A stretch of DNA of 64,000 nt, from contig JAEUOY010000079.1 of NCBI GenBank assembly GCA_016790515.1, positions 1 through 64,000 of the forward strand, read 5' to 3'. The DNA comes from Burkholderiaceae bacterium (lineage in GTDB: Bacteria > Pseudomonadota > Gammaproteobacteria > Burkholderiales > Burkholderiaceae_C). A program made the translations under genes and the position numbers. Below the pieces are notes generated by a model. The model did not search any database. It was not told the DNA's origin and saw only the letters and a list, made by a program, of their open reading frames with translations. The number at the start of each line of letters is the position of its first letter. Positions within the stretch are counted from its first letter, which is position 1. Below, in pieces: positions 9,116 to 18,372 of this stretch.

Positions 9116-9705
9116 CGTGTGCCCTCCTTCGAGCGGTCCCACAGGTTCGGCACCCACTCGTTCGAATAGCCCGAGACGAAGGGCTTGCGCGTGCCGTCGG
9201 CGGCGTAGACCCAGCGCTGCACCGCGCCGATGTTGGCGCCGTAGACATGGATCGAGACCGACGTGCGGTCGTCGAAGGCATTGGCGACCTGGTGGATGTC
9301 GCCGATCGTCGGCGACACCGCCTCGACCTGGCCGGGCTTCAGCGTCACGGGCTCGCCCTGCGCCACCAGCCGGCCGGCGGCGTCGAAGCCATGGGGCTGG
9401 GCCGTCTCCTCGCCGCGCAGCATGCCGATCAGGCCCCACACGGTGTGGTCGTGCACCGGCGTGCGCTGGCCCGGGCCCCAGACGAAGCTGACGACCGAGA
9501 AGCGCTCGAGCGGGTCGGCGTGCAGCAGGTACTGGCGGTAGAACTCGGGGTGCGGCCGGGCCAGTTCGTCGGGCAGCCAGTCGTCGCGGCTCACCAGCGC
9601 GGCCAGCGCTTCGCGCAGGATCGCCAGCCGCTGGGCTTCGGGCCGGTCGTGCGCCATCTCGCGGGTGGCGGCGGTGATGAAGTCGCGCAGCGGCGCTGGG
9701 TTCAA
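9112..9705 (-). CDS. Thiol dioxygenase (cysteine dioxygenase type I family)
   Basis: 197 residues, the normal size for bacterial cupin thiol dioxygenases. The iron triad is visible: H85 and H87 in PVHDHTVWG and H138 in GDIHQVANAF. These enzymes insert O2 into a thiol to give a sulfinate. The substrate may be cysteine or 3-mercaptopropionate; the two subfamilies cannot be separated safely by eye. The gene is the first of a two-gene operon with the rhodanese, an association that fits complete oxidation of organic sulfur. About 95 bp separate it from the lipoprotein gene behind it; I see no clear promoter there. Confidence 0.9.
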   Translation of the reverse strand: MNPAPLRDFITAATREMAHDRPEAQRLAILREALAALVSRDDWLPDELARPHPEFYRQYLLHADPLERFSVVSFVWGPGQRTPVHDHTVWGLIGMLRGEETAQPHGFDAAGRLVAQGEPVTLKPGQVEAVSPTIGDIHQVANAFDDRTSVSIHVYGANIGAVQRWVYAADGTRKPFVSGYSNEWVPNLWDRSKEGTR

Positions 9706-9800
9706 GGTGGTCTCCGGGTCCGCGGTTCAGCGGCTGTGATGAATTCGAGCGGGCATGATCGAAGAATCACAAGCTCACAGACGTCGATTCTGCCGCCGCC

Positions 9801-11072
9801 CTACCGGTCCTTGCGCAAGGTGCCTGCCGCCGCCGCGGCGTCGCCCAGCACGAACACCGAGTAGTTGGCGCCCGGCAGCAGGACCTGGTCGACCGCGCCG
9901 AACAAGGGCGCAGCCAGGCCGGGCGCGGTGACCGAGAGCCGGGCCGTCGTGGTCGACGCCAGTGCGGCATAGGCCGAGCCCGAGCCCGCCGCGACGTTGT
10001 CGGCCACCGGCACCAGGTCGGCGGTCATCGCCAGCGGCGTGGCCAGACCCGCCACGCCGTTGACCAGGCGCAGGCGGGCTTGGCTGCTGTCGGCCGGCAG
10101 GTGGTTGTCGTCCTCGATCCAGCTCACCAGCGGCGAGGCCGCCGTGCCATGGACCAGCAGCGTGTAGTCGGCCCCGGCCGACAGCATGGCGGTCGACGCC
10201 GGCAGGGCGGTGCCGGCGACCGCCACGGCCACGGGCTGGCTGCCGGCGGGCAGCAGCGCATAGACCCCGACCACCGGCGAGGCGGTGTTGCTCAGCAGCG
10301 TGCTGCCGGCCACCGCCGCCGTCACCGCAGCGCCGGCGGCCACGCCCGCGGCCACCCGCACGCGCGCCTGGGTGGCGTCCTGGCGGCCGATCTCGCCCTG
10401 CTGCTGCAGCAGCAGCGCGCTCACCAGCACGCCGCCGCGCCCGGGGGTCAGCACCAGGGTTGCGACCTGCTTGCTCGCCGCCACCAGCGCCGGCAGGTCC
10501 AGGCGCAGGTCGGTCTTGCTGCCGGCCGCGCTGATGCGCAGGCGCCAGGTCGCGCTGTCCACCGTGAACCAGGGGCCCACGGCACCGACCGCCGCGCCGG
10601 ACTGCACCGGCACCGAGGCGGCCAGCAGGTCGTCGGCGCCGGTGATGTAGACGTCCAGCGCGCCGGCGTCGGGCGCGGCGTTGACCACCCGCAGCAGGGT
10701 CTTGCCGCCGTCGGGTTCGCCGGCGTTGTCGTCGAGCTGCAGCTGCTTCAAGGCACCCTGGGCGCCGTAGGCCAGCACGGAGTAGTGCTGGCCCTTGGTC
10801 AGCGCCGGGGTGAACGACAGCAGCGCGGTCGCCGAGCCGGGGCGGGTCAGCGTGCTCGCCGCGTCGTTCGGGTCGACCTCGACATAGCTGGCCGTCGCGC
10901 CGTAGCCGACCGCGCCCTGGCGCAGCTGGCCGTCGACGTTCAGCTCGAGCTCGGCATAGCCGCTGCTGGCGTTGACCAGCCGCAGCCTGGCCTTGGTGCG
11001 GTCGTCACCCCCGCCGCAGCCGATCAGCAGCAGCGCGGCAGCCGCCAGCGCGGCGATCCAGCGAAACATCAT
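9801..11072 (-). CDS. DUF4397-domain lipoprotein
   Basis: 423 residues beginning MM; the second Met at 11069 is equally possible. The signal peptide has a lipobox (LLLIG followed by C19), so the protein should be lipidated and sent to the outer membrane or periplasm. The mature part has DUF4397-type repeats, recognised by ARLRLVNAS, LLRVVNAAPDAGALDVYITG and ARLRLVNGVAG, alternating with segments such as YSVLAYG, YTLLVHG and YSVFVLG. It is rich in Ala, Val and Ser. Function of the family is unknown; carbohydrate or surface binding is often suspected. The gene is divergent from recC, with about 83 bp between the starts. Confidence 0.85.
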   Translation of the reverse strand: MMFRWIAALAAAALLLIGCGGGDDRTKARLRLVNASSGYAELELNVDGQLRQGAVGYGATASYVEVDPNDAASTLTRPGSATALLSFTPALTKGQHYSVLAYGAQGALKQLQLDDNAGEPDGGKTLLRVVNAAPDAGALDVYITGADDLLAASVPVQSGAAVGAVGPWFTVDSATWRLRISAAGSKTDLRLDLPALVAASKQVATLVLTPGRGGVLVSALLLQQQGEIGRQDATQARVRVAAGVAAGAAVTAAVAGSTLLSNTASPVVGVYALLPAGSQPVAVAVAGTALPASTAMLSAGADYTLLVHGTAASPLVSWIEDDNHLPADSSQARLRLVNGVAGLATPLAMTADLVPVADNVAAGSGSAYAALASTTTARLSVTAPGLAAPLFGAVDQVLLPGANYSVFVLGDAAAAAGTLRKDR

Positions 11073-11155
11073 CGGTCCTGCCCTCGTGAACCTGTCCAGG
11101 CTGCCATCATGCCGCGGTCGGCGGGCGCTCCGCCGCACAATCGGCGCCAAAGTCG

Positions 11156-14100
11156 ATGCTGACGATCCACTTCGCCAACCGTCTCGAGACGCTCGAAGCG
11201 CTGCTGACCGATGCGCTGGCCGCGCCGGGCGCGTCGCCGTTCACCGCCGACGAGGTGATCGTGCCCAGCGCCGCGCTGCAGCGCCGCCTGACGCTGGCGC
11301 TGGCCCGCGAACACGGCATCTGCGCCCAGGTGCGCTTCTCGTACCTGGCGCAGTGGCTGTGGCAGCAGGCGGCGCTGGTGCGATCGGCAGTGTCGGGCCG
11401 GCCGGCGCAGGCGCGGCCGCCGCTGCAGGCCGAGCCGCTGGCCTGGCGCATCTACGCGGCGTTCGCCGACGACGGCTGGGTGGCCGCACACCCGCGGCTG
11501 GGCGCCTACCTGGTGCAGGCCGACGCCGTGACCCGGCTCGACCTGGCGCAGCGCCTGGCCGGCCTGTTCGACCAGTACGCCACCTACCGCCCCGACTGGC
11601 TGGCGCGCTGGTCGGCGGGCGAGACGGCCTTTCGTGCCCTGCCCGCTGTGCCCGACGAGCCCTGGCAGGCCTCGCTGTGGCGCCGGCTGGCGGCCGAGCT
11701 GGCGCCGGCGCCCGATGTCGAGGCGCTGATCCATCCACTGGGCCCGCTGCCGCCCGACGCCGCGCTGCCCGCCGGCGCCGGCCTGCCGGCGGCGGCGCAT
11801 GTGTTCGGCCTGCCGGCGATTCCACCGGTGCACCTGGCGCTGCTGCAGCAGCTGGGGCGCTGGATCGACCTGCAGGTCTACGCGCTGAACCCCTGCCGCC
11901 AGTACTGGTTCGACATCGTCGACCGCCGCCGCCTCGCCCGTCTGGCCCATTTGGCCGCCCGCGGCCAAGCCGGCCACCATGAGGAAGGCAACCGCCTGCT
12001 CGCCGCCTGGGGCCGGCAGGCGCAGGCCCAGCTGGCCGGCCTGGTCGAGGCCTGCGGCGACGCGGTGATCGACGACGAGCACTACACGCCGCACCCGGCG
12101 CCGACCCGGCTGGCCGCGCTGCACAACGCGATCCTCGACCTGGTCGAGCTGGCGCCGGGCAGCGTGGCGCTGCGCGACGACGACCGCAGCCTCGAAGTCC
12201 ATGTCTGCCACTCGCTGACCCGCGAGCTGGAGGTGCTGCAGGACACGCTGCTGGCGCTGCGGGCCGAGCCCGACGCACCGGCGCCGGGCGAGATCCTGGT
12301 CGTGATGCCCGACCTGGAAGCCTGCGCGCCGCTGATCGACAGCGTCTTCGGCACCGCGCCGCGCGAGCGCTCGCTGCCGTACACGATCACCGGCCTGGCC
12401 CCCAGCCGGGTCAACGCACCGGCGCGCGCGCTGCTCGATGCGCTGGCGCTGGCCGGTTCGCGGGCCCCGGTCGGCGCGGTGTTCGGCCTGCTGCAGCAGC
12501 CGGTGGTGGCGCGGCGCTTCGGCCTGGACGACGAGGGCCTGGCCCGGGTGCACCGCTGGCTGCAGGACGGCGGCGTGCACTGGGCGCTGGACGAAGCGCA
12601 CCGCGCCGCACTGGGCCTGCCGCCGGACGCCCGCCACGGCCTGGCCGACGGCCTCGAGCGCCTGTATCTCGGCTATGCGCTGCCCGGCGCTGCCGCCGAA
12701 CCGTTCGACGGCCTGCTGCCCGCCGGCGGCGCCGAGGGCAGCGACGCGCTGGCCCTGGGCGCGCTGTGGCGCTTCGCCGAGCTGCTGGCCGACCTGCGCA
12801 TCCGGCTGGCGAAGCCGCTGCCGCCGGCCGAGGCGCTGGCGCTGCTGAGCGGTCTCTCGGCGTCGCTGCTGCAGCCCGACGCCGGCGAGCGCGCCGACCT
12901 CGCTGAGCTGCACGAGGCGATCGCCACGCTGGCCGAGCGCTGGCAGCAGGCCGAGCTGGTGCAGCCGCTGCCGGCCGAGCTGCTGCGCCAGGCGCTGGCC
13001 CAGGTGCTCGACGACCCGGCGCGCGGCGGCGTGCCGACCGGCCGCATCACCTTCTCGGCGATCAGCAGCCTGCGCGGCCTGCCGTACCGGATGGTCTGCG
13101 TGCTGGGGCTGGACGACGGTGCGTTCCCGACCGCGCAGCGACCGGCCGAGTTCGACCTGATGGCCGCCGCGCCGCGCCCGGGCGACCGCCAGCGCCGCAG
13201 CGACGAGCGCAACCTGTTCCTCGACCTGCTGCTGGCCGCCCGCGACCGGCTGCACCTGAGCTACACCGGCCGCAGCGTGCGCGACAACGCGGTGCTGCCG
13301 CCATCGGTGCTGGTCGCCGAACTGCTCGACACGCTGCTGCCGGCGCTGGCCGCCTCGCCGCAGCGCGCCCGCGACCGGGTCGTGATCGAGCACCCGCTGC
13401 AGGCCTTCGACCCCTCGCTGTTCGATCCGGCCGGCGATGCGCGGCGGCGCAGCCACCAGCAGGACTACGCGCTGGCGCTGGCCGCCGCGCGCGCCGGCGC
13501 GGCGGCGCAGGCCGCGGCGAGGGCCGCGCCGGCGGTCGAGACCCCACCCGACGACGCGATCCAGGACACGCTCGACACCACCGAGGCCGACGACGACGCC
13601 GGTGCCGACGACGACGACCGCGCCGAGGAAGGCCCGGCACCGCCGTTCTTCGCGCGGCCGCTGGCGCGGCCGCCGGCCAGCGCGCGGCGGGTCACGCTGG
13701 ACGCGCTGCAGCGCTTCTTCCGCAACCCCAGCCGCCACCTGCTGCAGCAGCGCCTGGGCCTGTCGCTGCGCCGCGCCGACGAATCGCTGGCCGACGACGA
13801 GCCCTTCCTGGCCGGCTTCGACGCCCGCCAGGCGCTGGCCCGCCGGCTGCTGCCGGCGCTGCAGGCCGGCGCCGACGACGACGCGCTGCACGCGCTGGCC
13901 GCGGCCTGCCCCGAACTGCCCGGCGGCCTGCCCGGCCGCCAGTTCGTCGCCGCCGAACTGCCGCTGCTGCGCCGGCATGCCCAGGCGCTGGACGCGCTGA
14001 CCGCCGCGCCGCCGCTGCCGCCGCAGCAGCGGCTGCTCGAGTTCGACATCGACGGCGAACCCTGGCAGCTGGACATCGCGCTGGCCACACTGCGGCCCGA

Positions 14101-14590
14101 CGGGCAGCTGAGGCAGCGCTACGACGACGCGCGCGCCGGCGACTACCTCGCGACCTGGATCGCCCATGCCGGCCTGTGCGCCTGCGCGCCGGTCGGCGTC
14201 GAGCCACAGACCGTGTGGACCGGCCGCGACGGCGCGTTCACGTTCCTGCCCTGCGACGATGCGACCGCGGTGCTGCAGGCATTGCTGCGGCTGTACGCGG
14301 CCGGCCAGGTCGAGCCGCTGTACTTCTTCCCGCGCAGCGCCTGGGCCTGGCTGCGCCCGGGCGGCAGCCTGGCGCAGGCGCGGCAGGCCTGGACGCCGAC
14401 CCGGCAGCGGCCGAACGGCGAGCAGTCCGACGCCGCGCACCGGCTGGCGCTGCGCGGGATGCCCAACCCGCTGGGCGATGGCCTGCCGCGCTTCGAGGCC
14501 GCCGCCCGGGCGGTTTTCGAACCGCTGCTGCGCTGCCTGGACGACCCGCGCTTTCCCGCTCACCGGCCCGATCTCGACGCCGCACGATGA
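11156..14590 (+). CDS. recC: RecBCD subunit RecC (exodeoxyribonuclease V gamma chain)
   Basis: 1144 residues, close to the 1122 of E. coli RecC. The N-terminus (LTIHFANRLETLEALLTDAL), VIVPSAALQRRLTLALAREHGI and FSYLAQWLWQQ are typical. Later parts (ISSLRGLPYRMVCVLGLDDGAFP, RNLFLDLLLAARDRLHLSYTGRS) match the inactive helicase folds that form the Chi-scanning tunnel. An acidic, Ala-rich insert lies near nt 13540-13640 (TTEADDDAGADDDD). The stop overlaps the recB start as ATGA. Together with recB and recD it forms the double-strand-break repair and foreign-DNA-degrading complex. Confidence 0.95.
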   Translation: MLTIHFANRLETLEALLTDALAAPGASPFTADEVIVPSAALQRRLTLALAREHGICAQVRFSYLAQWLWQQAALVRSAVSGRPAQARPPLQAEPLAWRIYAAFADDGWVAAHPRLGAYLVQADAVTRLDLAQRLAGLFDQYATYRPDWLARWSAGETAFRALPAVPDEPWQASLWRRLAAELAPAPDVEALIHPLGPLPPDAALPAGAGLPAAAHVFGLPAIPPVHLALLQQLGRWIDLQVYALNPCRQYWFDIVDRRRLARLAHLAARGQAGHHEEGNRLLAAWGRQAQAQLAGLVEACGDAVIDDEHYTPHPAPTRLAALHNAILDLVELAPGSVALRDDDRSLEVHVCHSLTRELEVLQDTLLALRAEPDAPAPGEILVVMPDLEACAPLIDSVFGTAPRERSLPYTITGLAPSRVNAPARALLDALALAGSRAPVGAVFGLLQQPVVARRFGLDDEGLARVHRWLQDGGVHWALDEAHRAALGLPPDARHGLADGLERLYLGYALPGAAAEPFDGLLPAGGAEGSDALALGALWRFAELLADLRIRLAKPLPPAEALALLSGLSASLLQPDAGERADLAELHEAIATLAERWQQAELVQPLPAELLRQALAQVLDDPARGGVPTGRITFSAISSLRGLPYRMVCVLGLDDGAFPTAQRPAEFDLMAAAPRPGDRQRRSDERNLFLDLLLAARDRLHLSYTGRSVRDNAVLPPSVLVAELLDTLLPALAASPQRARDRVVIEHPLQAFDPSLFDPAGDARRRSHQQDYALALAAARAGAAAQAAARAAPAVETPPDDAIQDTLDTTEADDDAGADDDDRAEEGPAPPFFARPLARPPASARRVTLDALQRFFRNPSRHLLQQRLGLSLRRADESLADDEPFLAGFDARQALARRLLPALQAGADDDALHALAAACPELPGGLPGRQFVAAELPLLRRHAQALDALTAAPPLPPQQRLLEFDIDGEPWQLDIALATLRPDGQLRQRYDDARAGDYLATWIAHAGLCACAPVGVEPQTVWTGRDGAFTFLPCDDATAVLQALLRLYAAGQVEPLYFFPRSAWAWLRPGGSLAQARQAWTPTRQRPNGEQSDAAHRLALRGMPNPLGDGLPRFEAAARAVFEPLLRCLDDPRFPAHRPDLDAAR

Positions 14591-17500
14591 GCGACACCGC
14601 CGCGCTCGACGTCTTCGGCTGCCCGCTGGCCGGCCAGCGGCTGATCGAGGCCTCGGCCGGCACCGGCAAGACCTGGGCGATCTGCGGCCTGTACCTGCGC
14701 CTGCTGCTCGAGCAGCGCTTCAGCGTGCAGCAGATCCTCGTCGTCACCTTCACGAAGGCCGCCACCGCCGAGCTGCGCGACCGCGTCCGCCAGCGCCTGG
14801 TGCAGGTGCTCGCGGCGCTGCGCGCGCCGTCCGGCGAAGCCGATTCGGTCGATCCGTTCGTCGCCGGGCTGCTGGCCCGCCTGCGCCGGCGCCCGGGCCA
14901 CGACGAGGCCGAACTCGCGCCGGCACTCGAACAGGCGCTGCAGACCTTCGACGAGGCCTCGATCTTCACGATCCACGGCTTCTGCCAGCGCGCGCTGGCC
15001 GACACCCCGTTCGCCGCCCGGCTGCCGCTGGTGCAGGAGCTGCTGGCCGACGACAGCGAACTGCGCAACGAGGCGGTGCACGACTTCTGGCGCCGCCGGG
15101 TCGCCGCCGCCGACGCCGACCCGGCGCTGGTGGCCCACCTGCTCGAACGCGGCGACAGCCCCGAGCGCTACGCCCGCCTGCTCGAGCGGCAGCTGGCGCG
15201 GCCGCTGTCGCGGCTGCGCTGGCCTCAGTACATCGACGACGCGACCGACTTCGCCGCCGCCGCAGCCGCGGTGGCCGGCCATTTCACCGCCGCCCGCGCG
15301 CTGTGGCAGCGCGACGCGCCGGTCATCGTCGACACCGTGATGGCCGCGCTGAAGCGGCTCAACGGCAACACCTACCGCAAGGACGCGGTGGCCGCCGCGG
15401 CCGACGGCTGGAGCACCTTGCTGGCCGCCACGCAGCCGCCTCGCGCGGGCACCGGCCTGCCGGCGAAGATCGAACTGCTGGGCACGCGGCAGTTGGCCGC
15501 GCGGGCGAACAAGGGCCAGCAGCCGCCGAGCCATGCTTTCTTCGACGCCGCGCAGGCCCTGCTCGACGCGCTGCAGGCCGAGGCGCGGCAGTTCGGACTG
15601 GCGCGGCTGCGGCTGCTGCGCGAGCTGCTGACCGAGGGCGCGCGGCAGCTGCGCGAGACCAAGCGGCAGCGCCGGGTCGTCGCCTTCGACGACATGCTGT
15701 TCAACCTGCACCAGCGGCTGGCCGAGCCCACGGGCCCGGCGCTGGCCGCGGCGCTGCGCGCGCGCTTCCCGGCGGCGCTGATCGACGAGTTCCAGGACAC
15801 CGACCCGCTGCAGTTCGCGGTGTTCCAGGCGATCTACCCGGAAGCCGACGCGCCGCTGTGCCTGGTCGGCGACCCGAAGCAGGCGATCTACAGCTTCCGC
15901 CATGCCGACCTGCACACCTACCTGCGGGCGCGCCGGGGCGTTGCTGCAGCCAGCACGCTGCTGGAGAACCAGCGCTCGACCCGGCCGCTGATCGACGCGC
16001 TGAACCGGCTGTTCGGCCAGAACCCGCGCGCCTTCGTGCAACCGGGGCTGGACTACCACGCGGTGGCCAAGGGCCAGCGGCCGCTGCCGCCGCTGCTCGA
16101 CCGCAGCGCGCAGCGCGCCGCGCTGCAGGTGTGGACGCTGCCGGCCGATCCGCGCAGCGGCCAGCCGCTGCCCAAGCCCGACGCGACAGGCCTGGCCGCG
16201 GCGGTCTGTGCCGGCGAAATCGCCCGCCTGCTGACCGAGGCCGCGGCCGGCGCAATCACGCTGGGCGAGCGGCCGCTGCGCGCGGCCGACATCGCGGTGC
16301 TGGTGCGCACCCATGCCCAGGGCAGCGCGATGCGCCAAGCGCTGGCTGCGCTGGGGGTGGGCAGCGTCGAGCTGTCGCAGGCCAGCGTCTTCGGCGGCAG
16401 CGATGCCGAGGAGCTCGAGCGCCTGCTCGCGGCGGTGCTCGAGCCGGCCCGCGGCGCGCTGCTGAAGGCCGCGCTGGCGACCCGCTGGCATGGCCTGGAT
16501 GCGGCGCAGATCGACGCGCTGGCCGACGACGAGCCCGGACTATCGGCGCTGCTGCAGCGCTTCTCGGCCTACCAGGCGCTGTGGCGCAGTCGTGGTGTCG
16601 GCTTCATGCTGCGCCAGTGGCAGCAGCAGGAGCAGGTGGCGCAGCGGCTGCTGGCCGCCGCCGACGGCGAGCGGCGGCTGACCAACCTGCTGCACCTGGC
16701 CGAATGCCTGCACCAGGCCGCCGCCGAGCACCCCGCGCCCGAGGCCCTGCTGCGCTGGCTGCAGGCCCGGCGCGAAGGCGGTGCCGCCGGCGACGAGGCG
16801 ACCCAGCTGCGGCTGGAGAGCGACCGCAACCTAGTGCAGATCGTCACGATCCACAAGAGCAAGGGGCTGGAGTACCCAGTGGTGTTCTGCCCCTTCCTGT
16901 GGGACGGCCGGCTGCGCCCGGCCGGCGATGGCATCGAAGGCGCCGCCCGCCACGACGACGACGGCGAGGCGGTGATCGACTTCCGCGCCGGGCTCGACGA
17001 CGGCTTCGACGAGGCCGCGGCCAAGGCCGAGGCCCGGCTCGAGGCCGCCGCCGAGACGATGCGCCTGATCTACGTGGCGCTGACCCGCGCGATGCACCGC
17101 TGCTACCTGGTCGCCGGCAGCTACCGCAGCCGCGCCGGCCGCTACTGGAGCACCGCCGAAAGCCGCCGCAGCGCGCTGAACTGGCTGGTCGCCGGCGGCG
17201 GCAGCGCGCCCGAAGCCTGGTTCGCCGCGAAAAGCCAGGCTGCCGCCCCGGCGACCGTCGACGCGGCGTGGGCCGCGCTGGCCGACGGCGATGGCGCTGC
17301 GCCGGCGTTCGCGGTCGCGCCGCTGCCGCCGGCCTGGCGCCAGCCGTTGCCGGTCCAGCACGACGGTGCAGCAGCGCCGCAGGCGCTGCCGCCGCCGCAG
17401 GACCTGGGCGCCGCCTGGTGGATCGGCAGCTACAGCGCGATGCTGCGCACGGCGGACGGGCCCGCCGCCGACACGGTGCCGGCAGCAGCGCCGCCGCCGC

Positions 17501-18372
17501 TGCGCCCGAGCGACGAGCGCGAAGCGGGCGGCCGCGCCGCCGCCGACCACGACCTGCTGGCCAGCGCCGAGACCGCGGCGGTCGAGCCCGGGCCCGGCGG
17601 CGCGGCGCTGGCGGCCGACGACATCCTGGGCTTCCCGCGCGGCGCGGTGGCCGGCGAATGTGTTCACGCGCTGTTCGAGGAGGCCGATTTCGGCGACCGC
17701 AGCCACTGGCCGATGGCGGTCGCCCGCGCATTGCAGCGACACCCGCCGACGACCGATGCGGCCGCCGCCGCGCGGGCACCGGGCCAGCTGCAGCGCCTGC
17801 TGGCCGACGTGCTCGACACCCCGCTGCCGCTGGGCGGCAGCCGGCCGCTGCGGCTGGCCGAGCTGCCTGCGCAGCGGCGGCTGGCCGAACTGGAGTTCCA
17901 CCTGCCGGTGCCGCGGCTGGCCAGCGCGGACCTGGCAGCGCTGCTGGCGAAGCTGGGCTATGCGGGCGCGGCGCCCGACTTCGGCCTGCTGCAGGGCTAC
18001 CTGAAGGGCTTCATCGACCTGGTGTTCGAGCACGACGGCCGCTTCTTCGTGGCCGACTGGAAGTCGAACCACCTCGGCGACGCGGCGGCCGACTACGGCG
18101 AAGAGCCGATCGCCGCGGCGATGGCCGAGCACCACTACCACCTGCAGTACCTGCTGTACACCGTGGCGCTGCACCGCTGGCTGGGCCGGCGGCTGGCCGC
18201 TTACGACTACGAGCGCCATGTCGGCGGCGTGCTGTACCTGTTCGTGCGCGGGCTGCGGCCGCCCTGGCGCGACGCCGGCGGCCGGCCGACCGGGCTGTTC
18301 TTCCACCGGCCGGCGGCGGCGGCCATCGAGTCGCTGTCGGCACTGCTCGCCGGCGACGAGGGTCCGCAGTGA
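14587..18372 (+). CDS. recB: RecBCD subunit RecB (helicase-nuclease)
   Basis: 1261 residues, slightly longer than E. coli RecB (1180). The UvrD-type helicase motifs are in order: EASAGTGKT at 21-29, VTFTKAATAELRDRV, LIDEFQDTDPLQF, LVGDPKQAIYSFRHAD, TIHKSKGLEYPVVF and LIYVALTRAMHRC. The C-terminal nuclease domain is intact: GYLKGFIDLVFEHDGRFFVADWKSN gives the GxxD and D-x-K residues near 1156. A Pro/Ala-rich linker sits at about nt 17270-17560. The ATG at 14587 overlaps the recC stop. It moves 3'-5' and supplies the only nuclease site of the complex. Confidence 0.96.
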   Translation: MSDTAALDVFGCPLAGQRLIEASAGTGKTWAICGLYLRLLLEQRFSVQQILVVTFTKAATAELRDRVRQRLVQVLAALRAPSGEADSVDPFVAGLLARLRRRPGHDEAELAPALEQALQTFDEASIFTIHGFCQRALADTPFAARLPLVQELLADDSELRNEAVHDFWRRRVAAADADPALVAHLLERGDSPERYARLLERQLARPLSRLRWPQYIDDATDFAAAAAAVAGHFTAARALWQRDAPVIVDTVMAALKRLNGNTYRKDAVAAAADGWSTLLAATQPPRAGTGLPAKIELLGTRQLAARANKGQQPPSHAFFDAAQALLDALQAEARQFGLARLRLLRELLTEGARQLRETKRQRRVVAFDDMLFNLHQRLAEPTGPALAAALRARFPAALIDEFQDTDPLQFAVFQAIYPEADAPLCLVGDPKQAIYSFRHADLHTYLRARRGVAAASTLLENQRSTRPLIDALNRLFGQNPRAFVQPGLDYHAVAKGQRPLPPLLDRSAQRAALQVWTLPADPRSGQPLPKPDATGLAAAVCAGEIARLLTEAAAGAITLGERPLRAADIAVLVRTHAQGSAMRQALAALGVGSVELSQASVFGGSDAEELERLLAAVLEPARGALLKAALATRWHGLDAAQIDALADDEPGLSALLQRFSAYQALWRSRGVGFMLRQWQQQEQVAQRLLAAADGERRLTNLLHLAECLHQAAAEHPAPEALLRWLQARREGGAAGDEATQLRLESDRNLVQIVTIHKSKGLEYPVVFCPFLWDGRLRPAGDGIEGAARHDDDGEAVIDFRAGLDDGFDEAAAKAEARLEAAAETMRLIYVALTRAMHRCYLVAGSYRSRAGRYWSTAESRRSALNWLVAGGGSAPEAWFAAKSQAAAPATVDAAWAALADGDGAAPAFAVAPLPPAWRQPLPVQHDGAAAPQALPPPQDLGAAWWIGSYSAMLRTADGPAADTVPAAAPPPLRPSDEREAGGRAAADHDLLASAETAAVEPGPGGAALAADDILGFPRGAVAGECVHALFEEADFGDRSHWPMAVARALQRHPPTTDAAAAARAPGQLQRLLADVLDTPLPLGGSRPLRLAELPAQRRLAELEFHLPVPRLASADLAALLAKLGYAGAAPDFGLLQGYLKGFIDLVFEHDGRFFVADWKSNHLGDAAADYGEEPIAAAMAEHHYHLQYLLYTVALHRWLGRRLAAYDYERHVGGVLYLFVRGLRPPWRDAGGRPTGLFFHRPAAAAIESLSALLAGDEGPQ

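Noticed and set aside
14166-18368. Open frame running through recB into recD, suggesting one 2045-residue protein
   Set aside because: The part before 18369 is arginine-rich nonsense lying over recB. RecD begins at the coupled GTG.
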